Notes under the pieces: model-generated
What the model saw: only the letters and a program-made list of their open reading frames with translations
The model's database searches: none
What the model was told of the DNA's origin: nothing
Translations under genes and position numbers: made by a program
In this document: positions 26,059-34,266 of the stretch, piece after piece
How positions within the stretch are numbered: the first letter of the stretch is position 1
Layout: every line of letters starts with the position of its first letter
Assembly (NCBI RefSeq): GCF_001544975.2
Contig: NZ_FCOG02000001.1
Coordinates: 124,001 to 188,000 of the forward strand
Direction of reading: 5' to 3'
Length of the DNA: 64,000 nt
Origin: Caballeronia arationis
Lineage (GTDB): Bacteria > Pseudomonadota > Gammaproteobacteria > Burkholderiales > Burkholderiaceae

Positions 26059-27114
26059 ATGGACTTATCGATTGCGGCGATCCTCGCGCAAGACGGGATC
26101 ACCACGGGCGCAATCTACGCGTTGCTCGCGCTCGCCCTGGTGCTCGTGTTTTCCGTGACACGCGTCATCTTCATTCCACAGGGCGAGTTCGTCGCATATG
26201 GCGCGCTCACGCTCGCCGCGCTGCAGACCCAGAAGCTCCCCGCGACGTGCTATCTGCTGCTGGCGATGGGCGCGGGCTGCTTCGTCGCTGAACTCGCGCG
26301 CATCGTGCGGCATCCGTCGCGATATCGGCACATCGCGCGCACGCTCGTGGCGCTCGCGGGCAAGTATCTCCTGTTCCCGATCGCGGTCTATGCGCTCACG
26401 CAGGGCGTCTTGATGCAGACCTTGCCGATGGTCGCGCAGATCGCGCTCACACTTCTGATCGTCGTGCCGATGGGGCCGTTCGTGTACCGGCTCGCTTACG
26501 AGCCGATCGCGGAGGCGAGCACGCTCCTGCTGCTGATCGTCGCGGTGGCGGTGCACTTCGCGATGGTCGGCCTTGGACTCGTGATGTTCGGTGCGGAAGG
26601 ATCGCGCACGACGCCGTTCTCGGACGCGAACTTCACGTTCGGCACGGTATCGGTTTCGGGCCAGAGCCTGTGGGTGGTCGGCACGGCTATTGTGCTGATC
26701 GTCGCGCTTTACTTCTATTTCGATCGCTCGATCTCGGGCAAGGCGCTCAGGGCGACGTCGGTGAACCGGCTCGGCGCGCGTCTGGTGGGGATAGGAACGA
26801 CGCAGGCCGGGCGGCTGGCATTCACGCTGGCAGCCGGTCTCGGGGCGCTCTGCGGCGTCCTGGTGGCCCCGATCACGACGATCTACTACGACTCCGGCTT
26901 CCTGATCGGCCTGAAGGGGTTTGTGGGGGCTATCGTCGGCGGTCTGGTGAGTTATCCGCTCGCTGCGGCGGGTTCGCTGCTCGTCGGCCTGCTCGAATCC
27001 TATTCGTCGTTCTGGGCGAGCGCTTACAAGGAGGTGATCGTTTTCACGCTGATCATTCCGGTGCTGCTGTGGCGGAGTCTGGCGAGTCCGCATTCGGAAG
27101 AAGAAGAGGAGTGA
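26059..27114 (+). CDS. Branched-chain-type ABC permease, LivH-like (second importer)
   Basis: A 351-residue permease, about 55 residues longer than usual for LivH because of an inserted region (residues ~55-125) between the first transmembrane block and the central domain that contains extra hydrophobic helices. Core LivH motifs DGITTGAIYALLALALVLVF and VTRVIFIPQGEFVAYGALT are at the N-terminus, and LKGFVGAIVGGLVSYPLAA near the C-terminus. The C-terminal tail is acidic (SEEEEE). ATG 26059 has an AGAGGAAG site. It is followed after 4 bp by the fused LivM-LivG gene. Confidence 0.88.
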   Translation: MDLSIAAILAQDGITTGAIYALLALALVLVFSVTRVIFIPQGEFVAYGALTLAALQTQKLPATCYLLLAMGAGCFVAELARIVRHPSRYRHIARTLVALAGKYLLFPIAVYALTQGVLMQTLPMVAQIALTLLIVVPMGPFVYRLAYEPIAEASTLLLLIVAVAVHFAMVGLGLVMFGAEGSRTTPFSDANFTFGTVSVSGQSLWVVGTAIVLIVALYFYFDRSISGKALRATSVNRLGARLVGIGTTQAGRLAFTLAAGLGALCGVLVAPITTIYYDSGFLIGLKGFVGAIVGGLVSYPLAAAGSLLVGLLESYSSFWASAYKEVIVFTLIIPVLLWRSLASPHSEEEEE

Positions 27115-27118
27115 AGCG

Positions 27119-28903
27119 ATGAAATTCCTGATCCGGAACAAGTTCTTTTGGGTTTTCCTGCTGGTGGTGTTCGCGCTGCCGGTCTTGCCGCAACCGATCC
27201 GCGTGCCCGAGTACTGGGTCACGCTGCTCAACTACATCGGGCTGTACTCCATCGTTGCGATCGGCCTCGTGCTGCTGACCGGCATCGGCGGGATGACGAG
27301 CTTCGGGCAGGCGGCATTCGTGGGCGTCGGGGCCTACACGACGGCGTTTCTCACGACGCAGTTCGGCGTGTCGCCGTGGCTAGCGTTGATCGTCGGCATT
27401 GTGCTCACGGCTTTCGTCGCGCTGCTGCTTGGCATGGTCACAATGCGCCTTTCCGGCCACTTCCTGCCGCTCGGCACAATCGCCTGGGGTCTGTCGCTGT
27501 TCTTCCTGTTCGGGAATCTCGAATTGCTTGGCAAGTACGACGGCATCAACGGCATTCCTGTGCTGAACCTGTTCGGTTGGCATCTGGAATCGGGTCGCAG
27601 CATTTACTACCTGATCTGGGTGGTCGTGCTGCTGTCGGTCGTGTCTGTTCAGAACCTGCTTAATAGCCGTCCGGGCCGCGCTATTCGCGCGCTGCGCGGC
27701 GGCGGAACGATGGCCGAAGCGATGGGCGTGAACACGGCTTGGATGCGCGTTGTGATCTTCGTCTATGCGGCGGTGCTTGCGGCGATTTCGGGCTTCCTTT
27801 ACGCGCATCTTCAACGCGCGGTGAATCCAACGCCGTTCGGCCTGAATCACGGCATCGAGTTCCTGTTCATGGCGGTGGTGGGGGGGGTGTCGCATGTTTG
27901 GGGTGCGGTTCTCGGCGCGACGATTCTCACCGTTCTGCAGGACTACCTTCAGACACTGCTTCCGAAACTGCTCGGCGCGAACGGCAACTTTGAAATCATC
28001 GTGTTCGGCGTGCTGATGGTTCTATTGCTCCAGTACGCGCGACAAGGCGTCTGGCCGTTCGTGTCGCGGCTGTTTCCGCGTGGCCCACGCGCGCACGTGC
28101 CGGACCATGCGGAATCGTTGCCGCAGCGCAGCAAACCGGTAACGGGCGAACGCCTGCTTGTCGTCGACAAAGCGCGCAAGGAGTTTGGCGGCCTGGTCGC
28201 GGTCAACGACGTGAGCTTCGAAGTCAAAGCGGGCGACATCATCGGACTGATCGGTCCGAACGGCGCGGGCAAGTCGACGACATTCAATCTCGTCACAGGC
28301 GTACTTCAGGCGACGAGCGGCTCGATCACTTTCCACGGCGAGCGAATCGACTCTCTGACTTCACGTGAAATCGTGAAGCGCGGCATCGGGCGTACGTTCC
28401 AGCACGTCAAGCTGCTGCCGGGCATGACCGTGCTGGAGAACGTCGCGATCGGCGCGCATTTGCGCGGCAATACGGGGGTCTGGAGGAGCATCGCAAAGCT
28501 GAACGCCGGCGAAGAAGCGCGTCTGATGGCAGAGGCTGCGAAACAGATCACGCGTGTTGGTCTGGAAAAGCATCTGTACGACGAGGCCGGCAGCCTGGCG
28601 CTGGGACAGCAGCGCATTTTGGAGATTGCGCGGGCGCTTTGCTGCGATCCGACGCTGCTGCTTCTCGACGAACCTGCGGCGGGGCTGCGTTATCAGGAGA
28701 AGCTGCAACTCGCCGATCTGCTTCGGAAGCTGAAGGCGGAAGGAATGAGCGTTCTGCTTGTCGAGCACGACATGGATTTTGTGATGAATCTCACGGACCG
28801 GCTGGTCGTCATGGAGTTTGGCACGCGGATCGCAGAAGGCCTGCCGCAAGACGTGCAGAAGGATCCGGCGGTTCTCGAGGCGTATCTGGGTGGGGTGGAG
28901 TGA
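27119..28903 (+). CDS. LivM-LivG fusion: ABC permease fused to ATPase
   Basis: A 594-residue natural fusion. Residues ~1-325 are a LivM-type permease (YSIVAIGLVLLTGIGGMTSF near 43-62, HFLPLGTIAWGL, and the AIRALRGGGTMAEAMGVN coupling loop). A charged linker (~325-345) leads into a complete LivG-type ATPase with Walker A GPNGAGKSTT near residue 380, signature LALGQQRILEIA, Walker B LLLLDEPAAGL and H loop LLVEHDMDF. The junction is one uninterrupted frame, with no sign of frameshift. It forms an importer with the LivH-like and LivF-like neighbours; the LivF-like gene starts 1 bp after its stop codon. Confidence 0.9.
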   Translation: MKFLIRNKFFWVFLLVVFALPVLPQPIRVPEYWVTLLNYIGLYSIVAIGLVLLTGIGGMTSFGQAAFVGVGAYTTAFLTTQFGVSPWLALIVGIVLTAFVALLLGMVTMRLSGHFLPLGTIAWGLSLFFLFGNLELLGKYDGINGIPVLNLFGWHLESGRSIYYLIWVVVLLSVVSVQNLLNSRPGRAIRALRGGGTMAEAMGVNTAWMRVVIFVYAAVLAAISGFLYAHLQRAVNPTPFGLNHGIEFLFMAVVGGVSHVWGAVLGATILTVLQDYLQTLLPKLLGANGNFEIIVFGVLMVLLLQYARQGVWPFVSRLFPRGPRAHVPDHAESLPQRSKPVTGERLLVVDKARKEFGGLVAVNDVSFEVKAGDIIGLIGPNGAGKSTTFNLVTGVLQATSGSITFHGERIDSLTSREIVKRGIGRTFQHVKLLPGMTVLENVAIGAHLRGNTGVWRSIAKLNAGEEARLMAEAAKQITRVGLEKHLYDEAGSLALGQQRILEIARALCCDPTLLLLDEPAAGLRYQEKLQLADLLRKLKAEGMSVLLVEHDMDFVMNLTDRLVVMEFGTRIAEGLPQDVQKDPAVLEAYLGGVE

Positions 28904-28904
28904 G

Positions 28905-29669
28905 ATGAGTCAAACAATCAACACGGCCGAGCCGATTCTGCAGGTCAGCGATTTGTCCGTCCGCTACGGGAAAGTCGAGGCATTGCATCAGGGCAGGCTT
29001 TCGGTCGGCGCGGGTCAGATCGTTTCTGTGATCGGGCCGAACGGGGCGGGGAAATCCACTTTGCTCAACGCGATCATGGGCGCCTTGCCTTCGACGGGAC
29101 ACGCGAAGGGTGTCGTCCGGTATCTCGGTGACGACATTTCATCGCTGGAGATCGAGCGCCGTGTTTCACGTGGAATGTGCTTGGTGCCGGAGAAGCGCGA
29201 ACTCTTTGCAAGCATGAGCGTGGAAGACAATCTCATCCTGGGAGCCTATCGGCGCAAGCGCGCCGGCGAGCGAGATTTTCTCGATCAGTTGCCGCACGTC
29301 TTTGAGCTGTTCCCGCGACTGAAGGAGCGAAGGAAGCAGGCATCGGGCACGCTTTCCGGCGGCGAGCGCCAGATGCTCGCGGTCGGGCGCGCGCTGATGG
29401 CGAAGCCGCAGCTGCTGATGCTCGATGAACCGAGCCTTGGCTTGGCGCCGCTGATTGTGAAGGAAATCTTCCATATCATCAGTGCGCTTCGGGAAACGGG
29501 TGTCGCGACGTTACTGATCGAGCAAAACGCCCGTGCCGCTCTGCAGATTTCCGACTACGGATATGTGCTGGAAACCGGGGAATTTGCGATGGAAGGGCCG
29601 GCGAGCGATCTGGCGCACAATCCGAGAGTCATCGAAACTTATCTGGGCCTCGCGAAGAAGGCAGTTTAA
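28905..29669 (+). CDS. Branched-chain-type ABC transporter ATPase, LivF-like (second importer)
   Basis: A 254-residue LivF-type ATPase with a canonical Walker A (GPNGAGKST), signature LSGGERQML, Walker B LLMLDEPSLGLAP and LIEQNAR as the switch region. The start is set by ATG 28905, directly after the fusion gene's stop; GGTGGAGTGAG serves as the ribosome site. It is last in the operon; the downstream terminator hairpin contains a perfect parS site. A degenerate parS-like sequence (TGTTTCACGTGGAATG) lies inside the gene at 29162-29177. Confidence 0.9.
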   Translation: MSQTINTAEPILQVSDLSVRYGKVEALHQGRLSVGAGQIVSVIGPNGAGKSTLLNAIMGALPSTGHAKGVVRYLGDDISSLEIERRVSRGMCLVPEKRELFASMSVEDNLILGAYRRKRAGERDFLDQLPHVFELFPRLKERRKQASGTLSGGERQMLAVGRALMAKPQLLMLDEPSLGLAPLIVKEIFHIISALRETGVATLLIEQNARAALQISDYGYVLETGEFAMEGPASDLAHNPRVIETYLGLAKKAV

Positions 29670-29689
29670 TTGGACCGATCCTGACATCG

Positions 29690-29724
29690 AACGGCGTGTT
29701 TCACGTGAAACACGCCGTTTTTTT
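29690..29724 (+). terminator. Terminator whose stem is a parS palindrome
   Basis: A perfect 30-bp palindrome (29690-29719) followed by seven T residues (29718-29724), 20 bp after the last importer gene. The centre is CACGTG. The inner 16 bp are a consensus parS site, so the RNA hairpin and the ParB-binding DNA site coincide. Confidence 0.8.
29697..29712. other. parS centromere-like site 1
   Basis: TGTTTCACGTGAAACA, a perfect match to the bacterial chromosomal parS consensus bound by Spo0J/ParB. It lies about 2.8 kb upstream of parA and 110 bp before mnmG. Confidence 0.92.
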
Positions 29725-29822
29725 ATCATTAGCCGATCGGGCTAAATTCGGGCTTAAAGCTTAAGCGATATAATTGCGAGATATTTCTCTTCAAGGCTCG
29801 CGTCGTTCGCACGCGAAATCTC

Positions 29823-31784
29823 ATGCTTTTTCCGACAGAATTCGATGTGATCGTCGTTGGCGGTGGTCACGCAGGCACCGAAGCAGCGTTGGCCTCGGCT
29901 CGAATGGGCTGCAAGACCCTATTGTTGACCCACAATATCGAGACGCTCGGCCAAATGAGCTGCAATCCATCGATTGGCGGCATCGGCAAGGGGCATCTCG
30001 TCAAGGAAGTCGACGCGCTGGGCGGCGCGATGGCGGCCGCAACGGACGAGGCGGGCATACAGTTCCGCATTCTCAACTCGTCGAAGGGACCGGCGGTGCG
30101 CGCGACGCGCGCTCAAGCAGACCGCCTGCTATATAAACAAGCGATTCGGCATCGGCTGGAAAATCAGCCGGATCTTTGGCTGTTCCAGCAAGCCGTCGAC
30201 GACTTGATTATGGAAGGTGATCGGGTGGTAGGCGCTGTGACGCAGGTTGGTGTGCGATTCCGCTCGCGCGCTGTCGTGCTGACGGCCGGTACGTTCCTCG
30301 ACGGAAAAATCCACGTCGGTCTGAATAATTACACGGGTGGACGGGCGGGAGATCCTGCTGCGGTTTCTCTCTCCGCGCGCCTCAAGGAGTTAAAGCTTCC
30401 GCAAGGCCGGCTAAAGACCGGGACACCGCCGCGAATCGACGGAAGAACAATCGACTATTCCAAGCTCGAAGAGCAGCCCGGGGATCTCGATCCGATCCCG
30501 GTTTTCTCGTTTTTGGGCCGAGTGGAGCAGCATCCGCAGCAAGTGCCGTGCTGGGTGACGCATACGAACGCGCGCACGCACGACATTATTCGCGCAGGAC
30601 TCGATCGCTCCCCGATGTATACGGGTGTGATCGAAGGAGTGGGTCCGCGATATTGCCCGTCCATCGAGGACAAAATCCACCGTTTTGCGTCCAAGGATGC
30701 ACATCAGATCTTCCTCGAGCCCGAAGGCCTTACGACGAATGAGTTTTATCCGAACGGCATTTCGACCAGTTTGCCCTTCGACGTGCAACTCGAACTCGTG
30801 CGCTCGATGGTCGGGCTTGAGCACGCGCACATTCTTCGGCCGGGCTACGCCATTGAATACGACTATTTCGACCCGCGCGCGCTGAAAGCATCGCTGGAGA
30901 CGAAAGCGATCGGTGGCCTGTTCTTCGCCGGACAGATCAACGGGACGACGGGCTACGAAGAGGCCGCCGCGCAAGGTCTTCTGGCGGGGATTAACGCGGG
31001 GTTGCAGGTCCAAGGGAAGGAAGCGTGGGCTCCGCGTCGTGACGAAGCCTATTTGGGTGTACTGGTTGACGATCTGGTGACGCGTGGAGTCTCCGAACCG
31101 TACCGGATGTTCACTAGCCGCGCTGAATATCGCCTTTCCCTGCGTGAAGATAACGCCGATATGCGACTAACCGAGGTCGGGCGAAAGCTTGGTGTCGTCG
31201 ATGACGTGCGTTGGGACGCGTTCAGTCGAAAACGTGACGCTGTTTCACGTGAAACAGAGCGTCTCCGCACCACATGGGTCAATCCTAGGACGCTTCCCTC
31301 CGCAGAAGCGACCGCCCTCCTTGGGAAGCCGATCGATCACGAGTACAGTCTCGCGGACTTGCTTCGTCGTCCCGGTGTTTCCTATGAGGGAATCTGCACA
31401 CTTCGAGATGGCGCGTGCGGTCCGGAATCCGCGCTCGCAGACGATCCGGTCTTGCTCGCGCAGATCAAAGAGCAAATCGAGATCGGTGTGAAGTATCAGG
31501 GCTATATCGATCGCCAAGCCGATGAGATTCAGCGGAACGGCTCGCAGGAAAATACGCGCCTTCCAGAGGGAATCGACTATGCCGAGGTGCGAGGGCTGTC
31601 GTTCGAGGCCCGACAAAAGCTGACACAACACCGGCCGGAGACGATTGGCCAGGCGTCGCGCATTTCCGGAATCACGCCTGCTGCAATTTCGCTCCTCATG
31701 GTTCACCTGAAACGCGGCCTCGGACGTCGCGCTGCGGCTGGCATCACGGACACCGGCAGCGGCAACGCGCCGGCGGCCCAATGA
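29823..31784 (+). CDS. mnmG: tRNA uridine-5-carboxymethylaminomethyl modification enzyme MnmG (GidA)
   Basis: A 653-residue full-length FAD protein. It works with MnmE to form the cmnm5 (or nm5) group at wobble U34 of certain tRNAs; MnmC, partly encoded at the left edge, acts next. Motifs: FAD site [20 protein letters not shown], the family signature [20 protein letters not shown] at ~40-60, and the second signature [12 protein letters not shown]. The C-terminal helical domain ends with [15 protein letters not shown] and [10 protein letters not shown] parS site is embedded in the coding sequence at 31241-31256, encoding AVSRETE-type residues. The stop overlaps the rsmG start by 4 bp (ATGA). 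Confidence 0.96.
   Translation: MLFPTEFDVIVVGGGHAGTEAALASARMGCKTLLLTHNIETLGQMSCNPSIGGIGKGHLVKEVDALGGAMAAATDEAGIQFRILNSSKGPAVRATRAQADRLLYKQAIRHRLENQPDLWLFQQAVDDLIMEGDRVVGAVTQVGVRFRSRAVVLTAGTFLDGKIHVGLNNYTGGRAGDPAAVSLSARLKELKLPQGRLKTGTPPRIDGRTIDYSKLEEQPGDLDPIPVFSFLGRVEQHPQQVPCWVTHTNARTHDIIRAGLDRSPMYTGVIEGVGPRYCPSIEDKIHRFASKDAHQIFLEPEGLTTNEFYPNGISTSLPFDVQLELVRSMVGLEHAHILRPGYAIEYDYFDPRALKASLETKAIGGLFFAGQINGTTGYEEAAAQGLLAGINAGLQVQGKEAWAPRRDEAYLGVLVDDLVTRGVSEPYRMFTSRAEYRLSLREDNADMRLTEVGRKLGVVDDVRWDAFSRKRDAVSRETERLRTTWVNPRTLPSAEATALLGKPIDHEYSLADLLRRPGVSYEGICTLRDGACGPESALADDPVLLAQIKEQIEIGVKYQGYIDRQADEIQRNGSQENTRLPEGIDYAEVRGLSFEARQKLTQHRPETIGQASRISGITPAAISLLMVHLKRGLGRRAAAGITDTGSGNAPAAQ
31241..31256. 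other. parS centromere-like site 2 (inside mnmG)
   Basis: A second perfect TGTTTCACGTGAAACA, 1.54 kb from site 1 and 1.3 kb before parA. It is inside the mnmG reading frame. Confidence 0.92.
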
Positions 31785-32464
31785 CGGGCCGCGCGGGCAG
31801 AGAGCCCGGTACAGAAGCCCTTCACGCGCTGTTGAGGGATGGTTCGGCCGAACTGGGGTTGACGTTGTCCGACGCCCTGCAGCAGAAGCTGATCGACTAC
31901 GTCGCATTGCTGGCCAAGTGGAACGTTGTCTACAACTTGACCGCGATTCGCGATCCGCGCCAGATGCTGATCCAGCACATTCTCGATTCCCTCGCGATCA
32001 TTCTTTCGCTGTCCAAGCGCGGACCGTCAACCGCGCTCGACGTGGGTTCGGGCGGCGGCCTTCCGGGGATCGTCATGGCGATCGTCTTGCCGGACTGGCA
32101 AGTCACTGTGAACGATATTGTTCATAAAAAAACCGCATTTCAGTCGCAAGTGAAGGTGCAGCTTGGTCTGACGAATCTGTCCGTGGTCACCGGACGCGTG
32201 GAGAGTCTGCAGCCTGGAATCGACGTACCCGGAAAATTCGATGTAATCGTGTCGCGCGCGTTCGCAGAGCTCACCGATTTCGTTACACTTGCGCGTCACC
32301 TGGTTGCCGACGAAGGTCGAATTTTCGCGATGAAAGGCATACGGCCTGAAGCCGAAATTGCACGGCTTCCCGCAGGCGCGACAGTGCTCGACATCGAGCG
32401 TCTGCGCGTACCGATGCTCGATGCGGAACGGCATTTGATTGAAATCGCTGTTGCACCGCAATGA
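31781..32464 (+). CDS. rsmG: 16S rRNA (guanine527-N7)-methyltransferase RsmG (GidB)
   Basis: A 227-residue SAM-dependent methyltransferase that modifies G527 of 16S rRNA. Family blocks are visible: [16 protein letters not shown], the SAM loop [16 protein letters not shown] near residue 86-101, and [18 protein letters not shown] 31781 overlaps the mnmG stop, giving translational coupling in the conserved mnmG-rsmG-parAB order. The N-terminus is slightly longer than in E. coli, rich in Gly and Arg. Confidence 0.95.
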   Translation: MTGRAGREPGTEALHALLRDGSAELGLTLSDALQQKLIDYVALLAKWNVVYNLTAIRDPRQMLIQHILDSLAIILSLSKRGPSTALDVGSGGGLPGIVMAIVLPDWQVTVNDIVHKKTAFQSQVKVQLGLTNLSVVTGRVESLQPGIDVPGKFDVIVSRAFAELTDFVTLARHLVADEGRIFAMKGIRPEAEIARLPAGATVLDIERLRVPMLDAERHLIEIAVAPQ

Positions 32465-32499
32465 GCGCCGCAAACGGTATTGAAGTACTCCACGCACGC

Positions 32500-32511
32500 T
32501 GAACCAACGCT
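32500..32511 (+). repeat. Third copy of the TGAACCAACGCT motif, upstream of parA
   Basis: Identical to the first 12 bases of the tandem repeat at 1819-1844. It lies 37 bp before the parA start, in the rsmG-parA gap, where promoter or leader signals would be expected. Confidence 0.6.
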
Positions 32512-32547
32512 GATCTTCTGGCAGCGAAGAAACGAGGACACTACACG

Positions 32548-33318
32548 ATGGCAAAAATCTTCTGCGTCGCAAATCAGAAGGGCGGCGTTGGAAAGACGAC
32601 GACAGCGGTCAATCTCGCAGCGAGCCTTGCGGCGCTCGATCAGCGGGTTCTGTTGATCGATCTGGACCCGCAGGGCAATGCCACGATGGGCAGCGGTATC
32701 GACAAGGCAGCGTGCGAGAACACGGTTTATGAAGTACTGGTGGATGGTGTCACGTTGCGCGATGCGCGCAAGCGCCCGGAAGCCGTCAATTACGATGTTC
32801 TGCCGGCCAACCGCGAGCTGGCCGGCGCGGAAGTGGAACTGGTCGGTGTCGACAATCGCGAGCATGTGCTGCGCGCGGCGCTCGCGGAAGTGATCGAAGA
32901 CTACGATTTCGTGCTGATCGACTGTCCGCCGGCGCTGTCGCTCTTGACGCTCAACGGGCTGTGCGCGGCGCATGGCGTGGTCATCCCGATGCAGTGCGAG
33001 TACTTCGCCCTGGAAGGTCTGTCGGATCTCGTCAATACCATCAAGCAAGTTCACGCCAATCTCAATCGCGACCTGAAGGTGATCGGCCTGCTGCGCGTCA
33101 TGTTCGATCCGCGGATCACGTTGCAACAACAGGTTTCCGATCAGTTGAAGGAACATTTCGGCGGCAAAGTGTTCGACGTGGTTATCCCGCGCAACGTGCG
33201 TCTCGCCGAAGCGCCGAGCTACGGCCTTCCAGGCGTGGTGTTCGACAAGTCGTCTCGTGGCGCGCAGGCCTACATGCAGTTCGGCACTGAAATGATGGAG
33301 CGCGTGCGCGCGCTCTGA
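32548..33318 (+). CDS. parA: Chromosome partitioning ATPase ParA (Soj)
   Basis: A 256-residue deviant Walker A ATPase. The KGGVGKTT motif is at residues 11-18, Walker A' VLLIDLDPQGNAT and Walker B FVLIDCPPALSLLT follow, and no N-terminal helix-turn-helix is present, which is the chromosomal (type Ib-like, Soj) form. With ParB and the parS sites at 29.7 and 31.2 kb it segregates the replication origin region. ATG 32548 follows GAGGACACTACACG. The gap to parB is 44 bp, so the two are cotranscribed. Confidence 0.95.
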   Translation: MAKIFCVANQKGGVGKTTTAVNLAASLAALDQRVLLIDLDPQGNATMGSGIDKAACENTVYEVLVDGVTLRDARKRPEAVNYDVLPANRELAGAEVELVGVDNREHVLRAALAEVIEDYDFVLIDCPPALSLLTLNGLCAAHGVVIPMQCEYFALEGLSDLVNTIKQVHANLNRDLKVIGLLRVMFDPRITLQQQVSDQLKEHFGGKVFDVVIPRNVRLAEAPSYGLPGVVFDKSSRGAQAYMQFGTEMMERVRAL

Positions 33319-33362
33319 CCCCACACCCATTCGACGCGGCACACGCTGCCGGAGGAACCGAG

Positions 33363-34259
33363 ATGAGCGCTGTAATGAAAAAGAAAGGCTTGGGCCGCGG
33401 GCTCGACGCGTTGCTGGGCGGCAGTGTCGACATCACGGAGGCCGTTCGCAGCGAAGGCGTGCCGAGTGTGCTCCCGTTGTCAAAGCTGCAGGCGGGCAAG
33501 TACCAGCCGCGCACGCGCATGGACGAGGGCGGCCTGCAAGAGCTTGCCGCAAGCATTCGCGCGCAAGGCCTGATGCAGCCGCTCCTCGTGCGCTTGATCG
33601 GGCCGGAGCAGTACGAAATCATCGCGGGCGAGCGACGTTTCCGCGCGGCGCGCATCGCCGGCCTCGACGAGGTACCGGTGCTCGTCAAAAACGTGCCCGA
33701 TCAGGCGGCCGCCGCGATGGCGCTGATCGAGAACATCCAGCGCGAGGACCTGAATCCGCTGGAAGAGGCGCAAGGCATCCAGCGCCTGCTCGACGAATTC
33801 GACTTCACGCATGAACAAGCGGCTGAATCCGTTGGGCGCTCGCGCAGTGCCGTGTCGAACCTTTTGCGGCTGCTGAACCTTGCGACGCCGGTCCAGACGA
33901 TGCTGCTCGCCGGCGACCTCGACATGGGCCACGCGCGCGCGCTGCTCGCCGTCGACGCTGCGACGCAGATTCAACTGGCCAATCAGGTGGTCAACAAGCG
34001 CATGTCGGTGCGCGAGACCGAAAAGCTCGTCACGTCGACGACGAAGGAAGTGCCGGCGACCAAGGCGCGCGTCGCGAACGATGGTGGACGCGACACGCGC
34101 AGGCTCGAAGAGGAGCTATCCGACCTGCTGTCGGCGAACGTGAAGATCAAGGTCGGCGGGCGAGGGCGCGGCAAGCTCACCATCGATTTCGGCGATCTCG
34201 ATTCGCTCGAAGGCATTCTCAGCCGGCTGCGCGGCACCGCCGACGCCGCTCGCGCCTGA
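33363..34259 (+). CDS. parB: Chromosome partitioning protein ParB (Spo0J)
   Basis: A 298-residue ParB. The N-terminal KKKGLGRGLDALLGG is the ParA-interacting stretch, the CTPase/ParB box contains QPLLVRLIGPEQYEIIAGER and RRFRAARIAGL, the helix-turn-helix is FTHEQAAESVGRSRSAVSN around residues 150-170, and a C-terminal dimerisation domain follows. It should load on parS (TGTTTCACGTGAAACA) and spread. It is second in the parAB unit; the permease gene starts only 7 bp after its stop. Confidence 0.95.
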   Translation: MSAVMKKKGLGRGLDALLGGSVDITEAVRSEGVPSVLPLSKLQAGKYQPRTRMDEGGLQELAASIRAQGLMQPLLVRLIGPEQYEIIAGERRFRAARIAGLDEVPVLVKNVPDQAAAAMALIENIQREDLNPLEEAQGIQRLLDEFDFTHEQAAESVGRSRSAVSNLLRLLNLATPVQTMLLAGDLDMGHARALLAVDAATQIQLANQVVNKRMSVRETEKLVTSTTKEVPATKARVANDGGRDTRRLEEELSDLLSANVKIKVGGRGRGKLTIDFGDLDSLEGILSRLRGTADAARA

Positions 34260-34266
34260 TCGCGCC

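Noticed and set aside
28358..28371. ACTTCACGTGAAAT as a further parS site
   Set aside because: Three mismatches in the 14-bp core and located within the LivG part of a coding region; a chance occurrence of CACGTG is sufficient.
27119..28903. LivM-LivG fusion as an assembly frameshift artefact
   Set aside because: The joined frame is continuous over 594 codons with a sensible charged linker and complete motifs in both halves. A missing stop codon by error cannot be fully excluded.
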